Shown one piece after another: positions 51,728-62,299 of a stretch of 64,000 bases of DNA. A program made the translations under genes and the position numbers. Below the pieces are notes generated by a model. The model was not told where the DNA came from, did not search any database, and worked only from the letters and a program-made list of their open reading frames with translations. The stretch comes from Pseudomonas sp. DTU_2021_1001937_2_SI_NGA_ILE_001. GTDB lineage: Bacteria > Pseudomonadota > Gammaproteobacteria > Pseudomonadales > Pseudomonadaceae. How positions within the stretch are numbered: position 1 is the stretch's first letter; each line of letters begins with the position of its first letter. The stretch lies in assembly GCF_032463525.1 (NCBI RefSeq), contig NZ_CP135971.1, positions 5,396,501 through 5,460,500 of the forward strand. The letters run 5' to 3'.

Positions 51728-53935
51728 ATGCGCACGGGGATGGTCGCGCTGGCGCTGGGGCTGCTGAGCCTGCGTTTTCTGCCGGCACTGCCGCCGGGCT
51801 GGCTGTTGCTGTTGATGCCACTGCTGGCGCTGATGCTGCTGCCGTATCGCACTTACCCGCTGGCGCTCTGGTTGCTGGGTTTCACCTGGGCCTGTGTTTC
51901 GGCACAGGCAGCCCTGGATGATCGCCTGGCACCGAGCCTGGATGGCCGGACACTGTGGCTGCAGGGCCGGGTGAGCGGGCTGCCGGACAGCCGTGGTGAA
52001 GTGGTGCGCTTCGAACTTGAGGATGTGCAGTCGCGCCGTGTCGGCTTGCCGCAGCGCATCCGGGTGAGCTGGCGCGGCGGGCCACAGGTACGCAGTGGCG
52101 AGCGCTGGCGCCTGGCAGTCAAGCTACGGCGCCCGGACGGGCTGCTCAACCCCGGCACCTTCGATTACCCTGCCTGGCTGTTGGCGCAGCGCATCGGTGC
52201 CACCGGCACGGTGGTCGATGGGCAGCGTCTTTCTCCGGCAGCAGGCGCCTGGCGCGAGGCATTGCGGCAACGCCTGCTGGCTGTGGACGGCCAGGGCCGG
52301 GAGGGCGCCCTGGCGGCGCTGGTGCTGGGCGACGGCTCGGGCTTGTCGCGGGACGACTGGCAGGTGTTGCAGGATACCGGCACGGTGCACCTGCTGGTGA
52401 TTTCCGGGCAGCATGTCGGGCTGCTGGCCGGGGCGCTCTATCTGCTGATTGCGGCGCTGGCCCGCTGGGGCCTGTGGCCGTCGGGCTGGCCCTGGCTGCC
52501 CTGGGCGTGCGCGCTGGCCTTTACGGCGGCGCTGGGTTACGGCTGGCTGGCCGGCTTCGACGTGCCGGTGCGGCGCGCTTGCATCATGGTTGGCCTGCTG
52601 CTGTGGTGGCGCCTGCGCTTTCGTCACCTGGGGCCGACCTGGCCCTGGCTGGTGGCGCTCAACGGCGTGTTGCTGCTGGAGCCGCTGGCCAGCCTGCAAC
52701 CTGGGTTCTGGTTGTCGTTCGGCGCCGTCGGCGTACTGCTCATGGCGTTTGGCGGACGAGTCGGCGGCTGGTCCTGGTGGCGCGCCTGGACCCGTGCGCA
52801 ATGGCTGATTGCAATCGGCTTGCTTCCGGCGCTGCTGGCGCTGGGGCTGCCGGTCAGTCTCAGTGGTCCGGCGGCCAACCTGCTGGCAGTGCCTTGGGTG
52901 AGTCTGGTGGTATTGCCCCTGGCGTTGCTCGGCACCCTGATGCTGCCGGTGCCCTTGCTCGGGGAGGCGTTGCTGTGGCTGGCGGGTGGCGCCTTGCAGC
53001 TGCTGTTCTGGGTCTTGGCCGAGTTCGCTGCGCAGTGGCCGGCCTGGGTGCCGCCGGGCCTGCCGATGTGGGCCTGGTGGCTGTGCCTGGCCGGTGTGCT
53101 GTGCCTGCTGCTACCGGCCGGAGTGCCGTGCCGACCCTTGGGTTGGCCGCTGGTGCTGATGTGTGCGTTCGTGCCGCAACAGCGGCTGCCCGCCGGACAG
53201 GCCGAGGTGCAGATGCTCGACGTGGGGCAGGGGCAAGCCGTGCTGATCCGTACCCGGCATCACAGCCTGCTGTATGACGCCGGCCCGGCCGCCGGGGATT
53301 TCGATATTGGCGAGCGCGTGGTGGTGCCCGTGTTGCGCAAGGCCGGTGTCACGCGCCTGGATCTGCTGTTGGTCAGCCATGCGCATGCCGACCATGCCGG
53401 TGGCGCGCCGGCCGTGCAGCGCGCCTTGCCGGTGGATCGGATGCTGGCGGGCGAGCCCGGTGAGCTGCCAGGCGCCGAGGCCTGCGTTGTGGGGCAGCGC
53501 TGGGAATGGGATGGGGTACGCTTCGCGACCTGGCGCTGGGATGCTGCCCGGCATAGCAACGATGCATCCTGCGTGCTGAGCGTGGAGGCCAACGGCGAAC
53601 GCCTGCTGTTGACCGGCGACATCGAAGGTGCAGCGGGGCGCGCGCTGCTGGATTCCGGCTTCGAGCTGCGCGCGCGCTGGTTCCAGGCGCCTCATCATGG
53701 CAGCCGCACTTCTTCTTCGGCGGCTCTGCTGCGCCGGGTGATGCCTGAGGCGACACTGGTTTCGCGCGGCCGGCACAACAGCTTCGGGCATCCTCACCCG
53801 CTTGTACTGGCCCGTTACCGAAGCCTGGGTATCACCGTGCATGACACCGGCGAGCAGGGCGCCGTGAGCCTGCGCCTGGGGACTTTCGGCGAAGCCCTTG
53901 GCGCGCGTGCTGAGCGTCGCTTCTGGCGAGATTGA
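51728..53935 (+). CDS. comEC: ComEC/Rec2 family DNA-uptake channel
   Basis: ComEC is the inner-membrane channel for single-stranded DNA uptake in natural transformation. The 735-residue protein has the N-terminal DUF4131 region, a multi-helix competence domain (LLVISGQHVGLLAGALYLLIAA near residue 220, a hallmark) and a C-terminal MBL-fold domain with HAHADHAGG near residue 555 and the later PHHGSRTSSS near residue 655. The ATG at 51728 fits the first membrane segment; upstream frame lacks features. Full length suggests an intact gene, though competence also needs other genes not seen here. Confidence 0.93.
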   Translation: MRTGMVALALGLLSLRFLPALPPGWLLLLMPLLALMLLPYRTYPLALWLLGFTWACVSAQAALDDRLAPSLDGRTLWLQGRVSGLPDSRGEVVRFELEDVQSRRVGLPQRIRVSWRGGPQVRSGERWRLAVKLRRPDGLLNPGTFDYPAWLLAQRIGATGTVVDGQRLSPAAGAWREALRQRLLAVDGQGREGALAALVLGDGSGLSRDDWQVLQDTGTVHLLVISGQHVGLLAGALYLLIAALARWGLWPSGWPWLPWACALAFTAALGYGWLAGFDVPVRRACIMVGLLLWWRLRFRHLGPTWPWLVALNGVLLLEPLASLQPGFWLSFGAVGVLLMAFGGRVGGWSWWRAWTRAQWLIAIGLLPALLALGLPVSLSGPAANLLAVPWVSLVVLPLALLGTLMLPVPLLGEALLWLAGGALQLLFWVLAEFAAQWPAWVPPGLPMWAWWLCLAGVLCLLLPAGVPCRPLGWPLVLMCAFVPQQRLPAGQAEVQMLDVGQGQAVLIRTRHHSLLYDAGPAAGDFDIGERVVVPVLRKAGVTRLDLLLVSHAHADHAGGAPAVQRALPVDRMLAGEPGELPGAEACVVGQRWEWDGVRFATWRWDAARHSNDASCVLSVEANGERLLLTGDIEGAAGRALLDSGFELRARWFQAPHHGSRTSSSAALLRRVMPEATLVSRGRHNSFGHPHPLVLARYRSLGITVHDTGEQGAVSLRLGTFGEALGARAERRFWRD

Positions 53936-54006
53936 GCGGTCGGGGTCGAACAACCGGCACGACCCTATGGTAGAGTGGCCCCACATTTTCAGAGGGAGTC
54001 GGCACT

Positions 54007-54681
54007 GTGTGGGAACTGGTCAAATCTGGCGGCTGGATGATGCTTCCAATCATTCTGAGCTCGATCGCCGCAGCCGGCATCATCATCGAGCGGCTGTGGA
54101 CCTTGCGCGCCAGCAGGATCACGCCGCCACACCTGCTCGGGCAGGTCTGGCAGTGGATCAAGGAAAACAAACTCGACAGCGACAAACTCAAGCAGCTGCG
54201 CGCCGACTCGCCCTTGGGTGAAATCCTCGCCGCCGGCCTGGCCAATTCCAAGCATGGCCGGGAAATCATGAAGGAAAGCATCGAAGAGGCTGCCGCGCGG
54301 GTCATCCACGAGCTGGAGCGCTACCTGGCGGCGCTGGGCTCGATCGGCGCGATGGCGCCGCTGCTCGGCCTGCTGGGTACGGTGCTGGGCATGATCGATA
54401 TCTTCTCGTCGTTCAACGCCGCCGGTAACACAGGCAATGCCGTGGTGCTCGCCGGAGGGATCTCCAAGGCGCTGATCTGTACCGCTTCGGGGCTGATGGT
54501 GGCCATCCCGGCAATCTTCTTCCATCGCTACCTGCAGAGTCGTGTCGACGAGCTGGTGGTGGGCATGGAGCAGCAGGCCATCCGCCTGGTGGAAGTGGTG
54601 CAGGGCGACCGTGAGGTGGATCTGGTCGATGCGCCGGTTGACCTCAAGTCGCTGGCCAAGACCGGGGGCAAGCGCAAGTGA
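54007..54681 (+). CDS. exbB: ExbB/TolQ family proton channel protein
   Basis: A 224-residue MotA/TolQ/ExbB protein with three transmembrane helices (about residues 10-30, 108-130 and 152-175) and the motif LGLLGTVLGMIDIF near residue 119. It energises outer-membrane processes with ExbD. The start is GTG at 54007, with GGGAG upstream. It overlaps exbD by 4 bp and leads the exbB-exbD-lpxK-ycaR-kdsB-murB run, an arrangement conserved in Pseudomonas next to comEC. TonB-dependent or Tol-like partners are not encoded nearby. Confidence 0.9.
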   Translation: MWELVKSGGWMMLPIILSSIAAAGIIIERLWTLRASRITPPHLLGQVWQWIKENKLDSDKLKQLRADSPLGEILAAGLANSKHGREIMKESIEEAAARVIHELERYLAALGSIGAMAPLLGLLGTVLGMIDIFSSFNAAGNTGNAVVLAGGISKALICTASGLMVAIPAIFFHRYLQSRVDELVVGMEQQAIRLVEVVQGDREVDLVDAPVDLKSLAKTGGKRK

Positions 54682-55109
54682 AGTTTCGCCGCCGCAAGCC
54701 GCGCGACACCATCGACATCAACCTGGTTGCCCTGATCGATGTGGTGTTCATCCTGCTGCTGTTCTTCATCCTCACCACCACCTTCACCCGTGAAACCCAG
54801 CTGCGCGTCGACCTGCCGCAGTCAGTCACCGGGGCGTCCAACGATGATGCCGCGCGCAAGCAACTGGACATCGCCATCAATGCCGATGGCGTGTTCTCGG
54901 TGAACAACCAGCTGCTGCCGCGCAACGACCTGGATGGCCTGGTCGAAGCGTTGCAGCGCGAGTCGGGTGGCGACAGCAGCCTGCCGCTGTCGATCAGTGC
55001 CGACGGCAAGACCCCGCATCAGGCGGTGATCACTGCCATGGACGCTGCGGGCAAGCTGGGTTTCAGTCACTTGCGCATGACCACGGTCGAAGCGACCCAG
55101 GCTAATTGA
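54678..55109 (+). CDS. exbD: ExbD/TolR family protein
   Basis: A 143-residue single-pass protein with the TM helix [22 protein letters not shown] at about residues 15-36 including the conserved Asp (LID) needed for proton movement, then a periplasmic domain. GTG start overlapping exbB; stop overlaps the lpxK ATG (TGATG). Confidence 0.92.
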   Translation: MKFRRRKPRDTIDINLVALIDVVFILLLFFILTTTFTRETQLRVDLPQSVTGASNDDAARKQLDIAINADGVFSVNNQLLPRNDLDGLVEALQRESGGDSSLPLSISADGKTPHQAVITAMDAAGKLGFSHLRMTTVEATQAN

Positions 55110-56104
55110 TGGCACTCACCGACCGTTTGCTTGCCGCGTGGTACCAGGGGCATCCGGCACTGACCCTGCTGCGTCCGCTGGAGTGCCTGTACCGTCGGGT
55201 GGTCGAGCGCAAGCGTGCGCGCTTTCTGGCCGGTGAAGGCAGCATCTACCGTGCGCCGGTGCCGGTCGTGGTGGTGGGTAACATCACCGTAGGTGGCACC
55301 GGCAAGACCCCGATGATCCTCTGGCTGATCGAGCATTGCCGCCGCCAGGGCCTGAGGGTCGGGGTGGTCAGCCGTGGCTATGGCGCCAAGCCACCGAGCC
55401 TGCCCTGGCGGGTGCGCGCCGAGCAGAGCGCCACCGAGGCGGGCGACGAGCCGCTGCTGATCGTGCAACGCAGCGGCGTGCCGCTGATGATCGACCCTGA
55501 CCGCAGCCGCGCCGTGCGCGCCTTGCTGGACAGCGAGCCACTGGACCTGATTCTTTCCGACGACGGCCTGCAGCACTATCGGCTGGCGCGTGATTTCGAG
55601 CTGGTACTGATCGACGCCGCCCGTGGCCTGGGCAACCGCCGTTGCCTGCCCGCCGGGCCGCTGCGTGAACCGGCCGAACGCCTGCAGGCGGTCGATGCCG
55701 TGCTCTACAACGGCGCCCTGGCCGACAAGAACGATGGCTTCGCCTTCACCCTCAGGCCCTCCGCGCTGGTCAACCTGCGCAGTGGCCAGCGGGTGGGCGT
55801 CGAACATTTTCCGCCCGGCCAGGCCGTGCATGCGGTGGCCGGCATCGGTAATCCGCAGCGTTTCTTCAATACCCTCGAGGGGCTAAACTGGCGGCCTGTG
55901 GCGCATGCCTTCGCCGACCACGCCGTGTTCGATGCCCAGGCGCTGAGCTTTACGCCGGCGCTGCCATTGGTCATGACCGAGAAGGACGCGGTGAAATGCC
56001 GTGCCTTCGCGGCCGACGACTGGTGGTACCTGGCGGTGGATGCGCAACCTTCCGAGGCCTTCGTCAGCCGGTTCGATGACTGGCTGGCGCATCTTAAACA
56101 CTGA
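55109..56104 (+). CDS. lpxK: Tetraacyldisaccharide 4'-kinase LpxK
   Basis: LpxK phosphorylates the 4' position of the lipid A disaccharide precursor at the inner membrane. The 331-residue protein has an N-terminal hydrophobic anchor, the P-loop [14 protein letters not shown] near residues 56-69, the conserved SRGYGAK motif, a GDEPLLI block and the acid pair in [10 protein letters not shown] near residue 150. The ATG at 55109 overlaps the exbD stop. Confidence 0.96.
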   Translation: MALTDRLLAAWYQGHPALTLLRPLECLYRRVVERKRARFLAGEGSIYRAPVPVVVVGNITVGGTGKTPMILWLIEHCRRQGLRVGVVSRGYGAKPPSLPWRVRAEQSATEAGDEPLLIVQRSGVPLMIDPDRSRAVRALLDSEPLDLILSDDGLQHYRLARDFELVLIDAARGLGNRRCLPAGPLREPAERLQAVDAVLYNGALADKNDGFAFTLRPSALVNLRSGQRVGVEHFPPGQAVHAVAGIGNPQRFFNTLEGLNWRPVAHAFADHAVFDAQALSFTPALPLVMTEKDAVKCRAFAADDWWYLAVDAQPSEAFVSRFDDWLAHLKH

Positions 56105-56115
56105 TGGGACCCCAC

Positions 56116-56301
56116 ATGGATACCAAACTGCTCGACATCCTCGCGTGCCCGATCTGCAAGGGCCCCCTCAAGCTCAGCGACGACAAGTCGGAGCTGATCA
56201 GCAAGGGCGCCGGCCTGGCCTACCCGATTCGCGATGGCATTCCGGTGATGCTGGAAAGCGAAGCCCGCACCTTGTCCACCGAGGAGCGCCTGGATAAATG
56301 A
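56116..56301 (+). CDS. ycaR: Trm112/YcaR family protein
   Basis: A 61-residue Trm112-like protein starting [18 protein letters not shown] with one CxxC pair, followed by [18 protein letters not shown]. It occurs between lpxK and kdsB in many gammaproteobacteria. The bacterial function is unclear; it overlaps kdsB by 4 bp. Confidence 0.95.
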   Translation: MDTKLLDILACPICKGPLKLSDDKSELISKGAGLAYPIRDGIPVMLESEARTLSTEERLDK

Positions 56302-57062
56302 GCGCTGCCTTCACCGTCGTGATTCCGGCGCGTTTCGGCTCCAGCCGCTTTCCCGGCAAGCCGCTCAAGAGCATCGCCGGCAAGCCCATGGTCCAGCATG
56401 TCTGGGAGCAGGCCTGCAAGAGCCAGGCGCGGCGCGTGGTGGTGGCGACCGACGATGCGCGTATCGTCGAAGCCTGCCAGGCCTTCGGTGCCGAGGTGCT
56501 GTTGACCCGTGACGACCACAATTCCGGCACCGACCGCCTCGCCGAGGTGGCGACCCAGCTGGGTTTGGCCGCCGACGCCATCGTGGTCAACGTGCAGGGC
56601 GATGAGCCGTTGATCCCCCCGGCGATCATCGATCAGGTGGCGGCCAACCTCGCCGCTCATCCCGAGGCGGCCATCGCCACCCTCGCCGAACCTATCGAGG
56701 ACGTGGCGTCGTTGTTCAATCCCAATGTGGTCAAGGTCGCGACCGACATCAACGGTCTGGCACTGACCTTCAGCCGTGCACCTCTGCCTTGGGCGCGGGA
56801 TGCCCTGGCCGCCAGTCGTGACGTGCTGCCGGTGAACGTTCCGTATCGCCGCCATATCGGCATCTACGCCTACCGCGCTGGTTTCCTGCACGATTTCGTC
56901 GCCTGGGGACCGTGCTGGCTGGAGAATACCGAATCCCTGGAGCAGCTTCGGGCTCTGTGGCACGGCGTACGCATTCATGTGGCCGATGCCCTGGAAGCAC
57001 CGCCCGCCGGCGTCGACACTCCGGAAGATCTGGAGCGCGTCAAGCGCCTGCTGGAGGGTTAA
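56298..57062 (+). CDS. kdsB: 3-deoxy-manno-octulosonate cytidylyltransferase KdsB
   Basis: KdsB activates Kdo as CMP-Kdo for lipopolysaccharide core synthesis. The 254-residue protein shows [16 protein letters not shown] near residue 6, VATDD, a GTDR motif and NVQGDEPLI near residue 97, all conserved. It is followed immediately by murB (1-bp overlap, TAATG). In P. aeruginosa a low-molecular-weight phosphatase gene (ptp) lies between these two; it is absent here. Confidence 0.97.
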   Translation: MSAAFTVVIPARFGSSRFPGKPLKSIAGKPMVQHVWEQACKSQARRVVVATDDARIVEACQAFGAEVLLTRDDHNSGTDRLAEVATQLGLAADAIVVNVQGDEPLIPPAIIDQVAANLAAHPEAAIATLAEPIEDVASLFNPNVVKVATDINGLALTFSRAPLPWARDALAASRDVLPVNVPYRRHIGIYAYRAGFLHDFVAWGPCWLENTESLEQLRALWHGVRIHVADALEAPPAGVDTPEDLERVKRLLEG

Positions 57063-58081
57063 TGAGCCTGGACGTGCGCCCGGCGGTTTCGCTGAAACCC
57101 TTCAATACCTTCGCTGTGGATGTGCGCGCCAGCCTGTTCGCCGAAGCGCACAGCGACGACGACGTGCGCCAGGCGCTTGGCCTGGCGCATGCGCGGGCGA
57201 TGCCGGTGCTGGTCGTCGGTGGTGGCAGCAACCTGCTGCTGACTGCCGACCTGGACTGCCTGGTGTTGCGCATGGCCAGTCGTGGCATCCGGGTTGTCGA
57301 GGAGCAGGACGGGCAGGTGGTGGTCGAGGCCGAGGCTGGCGAGCCCTGGCATCCGTTCGTGCTGCACTGTCTGGAGCAGGGCTTGGCAGGCCTGGAAAAC
57401 CTCAGTCTGATTCCCGGTACGGTGGGGGCTGCGCCCATGCAGAACATCGGTGCCTATGGGGTCGAGATCAAGGACGTGTTCCACAGCCTGGTCGCCCTGG
57501 ATCGTGAGAGCGGCGCGCTGCGCGAATTCTTCCTGACCGATTGTGCCTTTGGCTACCGCGACAGCCTGTTCAAGCAGCAGCCAGGGCGATGGATCATTCT
57601 GCGGGTGCGTTTCCAGCTGCAGCGCGAGGCAAGGCTGCACCTGGAATATGGTCCGGTGCGCCAGCGCCTGAGCGAGCAGGGCATCGAGCAGCCGACCCCA
57701 ATGGACGTGAGCCGGGCGATCTGTTCGATCCGCAGTGAAAAACTGCCCGACCCGGCCAAGCTGGCCAATGCCGGCAGCTTTTTCAAGAACCCGGTGATTC
57801 CTGCCGAGCAGGCGCAGCTGCTCAAGCAGCGCTACCCACAGATGGTGGCCTATGCTCAGGCTGACGGGCAGGTGAAGCTGGCGGCAGGCTGGCTGATCGA
57901 GCAGGCCGGCTGGAAAGGCTTTCGTGAGGGCGATGCCGGGGTGCATCGATTGCAGGCGCTGGTGCTGGTCAATCATGGGCAGGCCAGTGGCCTGGAGCTG
58001 CTGAACCTGGCTCAACGTATCCAGGCCGATATCCTCGAACGTTTCGGGGTTGTTCTGGAGATGGAGCCGAACCGCTACTGA
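57062..58081 (+). CDS. murB: UDP-N-acetylenolpyruvoylglucosamine reductase MurB
   Basis: MurB reduces UDP-GlcNAc-enolpyruvate to UDP-MurNAc in peptidoglycan precursor synthesis. The 339-residue flavoprotein is a type I MurB: FAD-binding VLVVGGGSNLLLTAD near residue 47, IPGTVGAAPMQNIGAYG near residue 118, the catalytic Ser in NAGSFFKNP near residue 238 and the C-terminal EVxM-type end. It closes the tight exbB-to-murB run and converges on rne across a terminator. Confidence 0.97.
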   Translation: MSLDVRPAVSLKPFNTFAVDVRASLFAEAHSDDDVRQALGLAHARAMPVLVVGGGSNLLLTADLDCLVLRMASRGIRVVEEQDGQVVVEAEAGEPWHPFVLHCLEQGLAGLENLSLIPGTVGAAPMQNIGAYGVEIKDVFHSLVALDRESGALREFFLTDCAFGYRDSLFKQQPGRWIILRVRFQLQREARLHLEYGPVRQRLSEQGIEQPTPMDVSRAICSIRSEKLPDPAKLANAGSFFKNPVIPAEQAQLLKQRYPQMVAYAQADGQVKLAAGWLIEQAGWKGFREGDAGVHRLQALVLVNHGQASGLELLNLAQRIQADILERFGVVLEMEPNRY

Positions 58082-58126
58082 GCGCTGTGCTGGCGAGCGG
58101 CGTGAGCAGCTCGCTGCAACAGGCAA

Positions 58127-58163
58127 TAAAAAACCCCGCTTGCTTGCGCAGGCGGGGTTTTTT
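58127..58163. terminator. Bidirectional terminator between murB and rne
   Basis: The stem AAAAACCCCGC pairs with GCGGGGTTTTTT around a 12-nt loop, with an A-run on one side and a T-run on the other. Confidence 0.93.
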
Positions 58164-58175
58164 CATGGCGGTGGA

Positions 58176-61100
58176 TCAGGCCAGCGGTTTGCTTTCGCGG
58201 CTGTGTTCCTCGGCCTTGCTTTCGCTTGCTGCCTCGTCGGCCTTGGCTTCGGCTGCTTCGGCGGCCGGGGCTTCAGCCACGGCGTCTGCCGGGCTCCGAG
58301 CTTCGGCTGCCTCAGGTGCCGCAGTTTCGGCCACAGGGGCTTCTACCTGTGCTTCGACGGCAGCAGGCACTTCGACCGCTGGGGCTTCGACGACCGGCGC
58401 CTCAACGACCGGCTGTTGGGCCGGTGCTGCGGCAGCGGCCTCAGCCTGCTGGCGACGACGCTCTTCTTCCTCGCGCTTGCGGCGACGCACTTCACGTGGG
58501 TCGTTTGGCGCGCGGCCCGAGCTGCTGACCGGCAGGCTTGGCTTTTCTTCCACGACCGGGGTGGCAACCGGGGTTGGCTCGGCGGCCGGTGCGGCATAGG
58601 CTACAAGCTCTTCCTTGGCCGCTGGCGCTTCCTCGACCGGGCTGGCCGCAACAGGTGCGTTCAGTTCGGCGGACTCGCTGGCGGGAGCTGCCTCGATCTG
58701 CGGCTGGCTCACCGGCTCTGCAGCCGGTTCGGCCACGGGCTCTGGAGTCGGGACAAAGGCGGCAGCCGGCTTGTCGTCGGCAGCTACTACCTCGGCAGCA
58801 GGTGCTTCGCTGGCCAGTTCGACTGCAGGCGCGGCCGCTACCACGGCGGGCTCGTTGCGCTCTACCGCTGGAGCCTCCACGGCAGGGGCTTCAACGGCTG
58901 CAGCAGGGGCCTCGAACGAAACTTCCTGCGGTGCAGCTTCGCTGGCAGCCGGCGCTTCGAGTGTCGCTGCTGGAGCGGCGTCGGCCTGTTCGGCCGCCGC
59001 TTCTGCCTGACGGTTGGCGTCGGCTTCGGCGTTGGCGCTGATCACACCGCCGGCTACGGCAGCGGTGACTACCAGGCCGGCCGCGACGGCGTCGCCTTGA
59101 CCTTCAGTGGTCTCTTCGCTGCCTTCGGCCAGTTCCACGCCGTTGGCATCACGCTGACGCTCGCGACGGTTGCTGCGACGGCGCTGGCCACGGGAGCGGC
59201 GGCGTGGACGTTCGCCATCGGTTCCTTCCTGCTGATCGTCATGGGCCTGCTCTTCGCCGTTGAGGATTTCCTCGTCAGCGTCGGCAGGGGCCTGCTCGGC
59301 ACGTGGCTGGCGCTCTTCACGTGGTGGACGTGGTTGACGCTCTTCGCGTGGTGCGCGTTCCTCGCGTGGGGTGCGCTCTTCGCGAGCTACACGTTCTTCA
59401 CGTGGTGCGCGCTCTTCGCGGGTGTCAGGCTTGTCGAGCGATGGCGCTTCGCTTGGTGCGGCGTCCAGAGGCTCACGCAGCTCGCGCACGCGCTCTTCGC
59501 GTGGCTTGCGCTCGCGCGGTGCACGTGGCTGGCGCTCTTCGCGTGGTGCGGAGTCGTCACGGGCTTCGCGGGGTGCGCGTTCTTCGCGTGGGGCACGCTC
59601 TTCGCGCGGGGCACGTTCTTCGCGTGGGGCGCGCTCTTCGCGCGGTGCACGTTCTTCACGTGGGGCGCGTTCTTCGCGCGGTGCGCGTTCCTCGCGCGGA
59701 GTACGCTCGCCGCGCTCTTCGCGGGGCTTGCGGTCTTCGTCGCGGCGGTTGCTGCGGCCACGGCTCTGCTGGCGACCGTTGCGGCGTTCTTCGTTGCGCG
59801 CCGGGCGCTCGCTGGTGGCGGGCTTCTCGGTGGCAGCGGCGGCCGGAGCGACGGGTTCCGGCTTGCTGGAGGCGAACAGACTGACCAGCGACTTCACCAG
59901 GCCCTTGAACAGGCTTGGCTCGTGTGCGGCAACGGGCTGGGCGACCGGGGCCGGGGCGGCTTCTTCCACGGGGACCGGTGCGTTGGCACGGGCCGGGGCG
60001 GTCTTCACGGCCGCTTCCTGGCGTACCAAGGTGCGGGTCGCGCTGGCCTGTGGTGCCATTTCCTCGATTTCGGCGGCAGCTGCGGCGATTTCGTAGCTGG
60101 ATTTGTGCGAGTTGGCATCCGGGTTGTCGTCACGCAGGCGCTGCACTTCGAAGTGCGGCGTTTCCAGGTGGTCGTTCGGCAGGATGACGATACGCGCACG
60201 GGTACGCAGTTCGATCTTGGTGATCGAGTTGCGCTTCTCGTTGAGCAGGAAGGCGGCGACCGGGATCGGCACCTGGGCGCGGACTTCCGCGGTGCGGTCC
60301 TTGAGGGCTTCTTCCTCGATCAGGCGCAGGATGGCCAGCGAAAGGGATTCGACGTCACGGATGATGCCGGTGCCGTTGCAGCGTGGGCAGACGATGCCGC
60401 TGCTCTCGCCCAGGGAAGGGCGCAGGCGCTGACGCGACATTTCCAGCAGGCCGAAGCGCGAGATGCGGCCGACCTGCACGCGGGCGCGGTCGGCTTCCAG
60501 GCATTCGCGGACTTTCTCTTCCACGGCGCGCTGGTTCTTGGCCGGGGTCATGTCGATGAAGTCGATGACGATCAGGCCGCCAATGTCACGCAGGCGCAGC
60601 TGGCGGGCGATCTCTTCGGCAGCTTCGAGGTTGGTCTGCAGGGCGGTTTCTTCGATGTCGCTGCCTTTGGTGGCGCGTGCCGAGTTGATGTCGATGGACA
60701 CCAGGGCCTCGGTGGGGTCGATGACGATCGAACCGCCGGAAGGCAGTTCGACGACGCGCTGGAAGGCGGTTTCGATCTGGCTTTCGATCTGGAAGCGGTT
60801 GAACAGCGGGACGCTGTCTTCGTACAGCTTGATCTTGCTGGCGTACTGCGGCATCACCTGGCGGATGAAGGTCAGGGCTTCTTCCTGGGCCTCGACGCTG
60901 TCGATCAGCACTTCGCCGATGTCCTGGCGCAGGTAGTCGCGGATGGCGCGGATGATGACGTTGCTTTCCTGGTAGATCAGGAATGGCGCGGCGCGGTCCT
61001 GGGACGCTTCCTTGATGGCGGTCCACAGCTGCAGCAGGTAGTCGAGGTCCCACTGCATTTCTTCGCTGCTGCGGCCCAGGCCGGCGGTGCGCACGATCAG

Positions 61101-61589
61101 GCCCATGTCGGCCGGTGCGATCAGGCCGTTGAGGGCTTCACGCAGCTCGTTACGCTCTTCGCCTTCGATACGGCGAGAGATGCCGCCGGCGCGCGGGTTG
61201 TTGGGCATCAGCACCAGGTAGCGGCCGGCGAGGCTGATGAAGGTGGTCAGGGCGGCGCCCTTGTTGCCGCGCTCTTCCTTCTCCACCTGGACGATCACTT
61301 CCTGGCCTTCGCTCAGGACGTCCTTGATGTTGACCCGGCCTTCGGGGGTCTTCTTGAAGTATTCGCGGGAGATTTCCTTGAGAGGCAGGAAGCCGTGACG
61401 CTCGGAGCCGAAGTCGACGAAGGCGGCTTCCAGACTCGGCTCGATGCGAGTGATCCGGCCCTTGTAGATGTTGGCCTTCTTCTGCTCGCGGGCGCCGGAC
61501 TCGATGTCCAGGTCGTAGAGGCGCTGGCCGTCTACCAGTGCAACACGCAACTCTTCGGGTTGAGTCGCGTTAATCAGCATTCTTTTCAT
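58176..61589 (-). CDS. rne: Ribonuclease E
   Basis: The 1137-residue essential endoribonuclease nucleates the RNA degradosome. The N-terminal catalytic half has the S1 domain ([23 protein letters not shown] near residues 38-60), the acidic metal site in [21 protein letters not shown] near residue 295 and [11 protein letters not shown] near residue 345, and the Zn-link CPRCNGTG near residue 404. The C-terminal half is disordered: an Arg/Glu-rich zone with a tandem APREER repeat (about residues 620-755), then a long Ala/Pro/Glu region (about 800-1137). Start at ATG 61589. Confidence 0.97.
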   Translation of the reverse strand: MKRMLINATQPEELRVALVDGQRLYDLDIESGAREQKKANIYKGRITRIEPSLEAAFVDFGSERHGFLPLKEISREYFKKTPEGRVNIKDVLSEGQEVIVQVEKEERGNKGAALTTFISLAGRYLVLMPNNPRAGGISRRIEGEERNELREALNGLIAPADMGLIVRTAGLGRSSEEMQWDLDYLLQLWTAIKEASQDRAAPFLIYQESNVIIRAIRDYLRQDIGEVLIDSVEAQEEALTFIRQVMPQYASKIKLYEDSVPLFNRFQIESQIETAFQRVVELPSGGSIVIDPTEALVSIDINSARATKGSDIEETALQTNLEAAEEIARQLRLRDIGGLIVIDFIDMTPAKNQRAVEEKVRECLEADRARVQVGRISRFGLLEMSRQRLRPSLGESSGIVCPRCNGTGIIRDVESLSLAILRLIEEEALKDRTAEVRAQVPIPVAAFLLNEKRNSITKIELRTRARIVILPNDHLETPHFEVQRLRDDNPDANSHKSSYEIAAAAAEIEEMAPQASATRTLVRQEAAVKTAPARANAPVPVEEAAPAPVAQPVAAHEPSLFKGLVKSLVSLFASSKPEPVAPAAAATEKPATSERPARNEERRNGRQQSRGRSNRRDEDRKPREERGERTPREERAPREERAPREERAPREERAPREERAPREERAPREERAPREARDDSAPREERQPRAPRERKPREERVRELREPLDAAPSEAPSLDKPDTREERAPREERVAREERTPREERAPREERQPRPPREERQPRAEQAPADADEEILNGEEQAHDDQQEGTDGERPRRRSRGQRRRSNRRERQRDANGVELAEGSEETTEGQGDAVAAGLVVTAAVAGGVISANAEADANRQAEAAAEQADAAPAATLEAPAASEAAPQEVSFEAPAAAVEAPAVEAPAVERNEPAVVAAAPAVELASEAPAAEVVAADDKPAAAFVPTPEPVAEPAAEPVSQPQIEAAPASESAELNAPVAASPVEEAPAAKEELVAYAAPAAEPTPVATPVVEEKPSLPVSSSGRAPNDPREVRRRKREEEERRRQQAEAAAAAPAQQPVVEAPVVEAPAVEVPAAVEAQVEAPVAETAAPEAAEARSPADAVAEAPAAEAAEAKADEAASESKAEEHSRESKPLA
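59330..59720 (-). repeat. In-frame 18-bp tandem repeats in rne (APREER units)
   Basis: The coding sequence repeats an 18-bp unit encoding APREER at least eight times in tandem at about 59580-59700, with further degenerate copies ([21 protein letters not shown]) down to about 59330. The repeat lies in the RNA-binding, Arg-rich part of the degradosome scaffold. Unit number probably varies between strains. Confidence 0.85.
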
Positions 61590-62241
61590 GTAGTACCGTC
61601 GGTTTCCGGGGCTGCCGGAAACGGCGTTCGGCACACACGACTTCTCACGGTCGGTGTCAGAGCACGTCAGGAGCGCCAGGGGCGCACCAGTGTCCAGCGA
61701 GCATCTCCGGCCAACGGGGCTGGAGGGTCGCGACGACGTTTCCTGCTTGCTGTGGTGACCAAGGGCACCCAGTCAGCAAAAGCTTTGTCAGGAGGAGGAA
61801 TCGGTCATCGGCAGCGGACGCGATAAGGCGTCTGGAACAGCATTGTTGCTACACAGTCCGATGGTCGTGCGTCTCCACCCTACACGTATCCCTGATAATT
61901 CGGGTGCTGCCGCGCGCAGAATCCGCAGCGGGTTGGCATTTACCGCGCGCTTCCCATGGAAGCGCACGCATCATGGCTCGAGGCGTGGTTCGCAGGACTT
62001 GCGCTCGAAACACCTGGAAGCGACTGCACCTTGTGAACTGGCCGTGGGTTCTGCGCTCTGGAAGGCGAGTCTCGACTCTGCGATCCGGCGTATTTCAGGC
62101 CTCATGTCACCCGCGCTTGTTACGTTTCCTGATGCCTTCGTTGTCACCGAAAGCCTTGCAGGGCGGCCTCCCGCCCGGTGAATTGCGTGGGTCAGGGCCG
62201 GTTGTCAACCGTTTGTGCGCTGCCCGTCCGCTTTTGGCGGC
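61590..62241 (-). promoter_or_regulatory. Long rne 5' leader
   Basis: About 650 nt separate the predicted rne promoter from its ATG and hold no convincing gene. A perfect hairpin (GTTTCCGG / CCGGAAAC) lies at about 61601-61622, 12 nt upstream of the start codon. In E. coli the long rne leader mediates autoregulation of RNase E by its own cleavage; by analogy this leader may do the same (inference). Confidence 0.65.
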
Positions 62242-62248
62242 GTTCGCG

Positions 62249-62277
62249 ACTATAGCAGCAATCATTAAGTGCTTCAA
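62249..62277 (-). promoter_or_regulatory. Sigma70 promoter of rne
   Basis: On the minus strand TTGAAG (62277-62272) and TATAGT (62254-62249) are separated by exactly 17 bp, a near-consensus promoter. The predicted start is near 62242. Confidence 0.82.
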
Positions 62278-62290
62278 ATCCATAAAAAAT

Positions 62291-62299
62291 TGTTATGAT
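62291..62299 (+). promoter_or_regulatory. Extended -10 promoter of rluC
   Basis: TGTTATGAT is a TGn-TATGAT extended -10 element. Transcription would start about 7 nt downstream, near 62306, right at the rluC ATG (62307). The -35 region is weak and overlaps the -35 of the divergent rne promoter. Confidence 0.6.

Noticed and set aside
59330..59720. Possible CRISPR array because of regular short repeats
   Set aside because: The repeats are contiguous 18-bp coding units in frame within rne, without unique spacers or cas genes.
58050..61826. 1258-codon plus-strand open frame
   Set aside because: Antisense to rne; its low-complexity Trp/Ala/Phe-rich sequence comes from the repeat-rich RNase E C-terminus.
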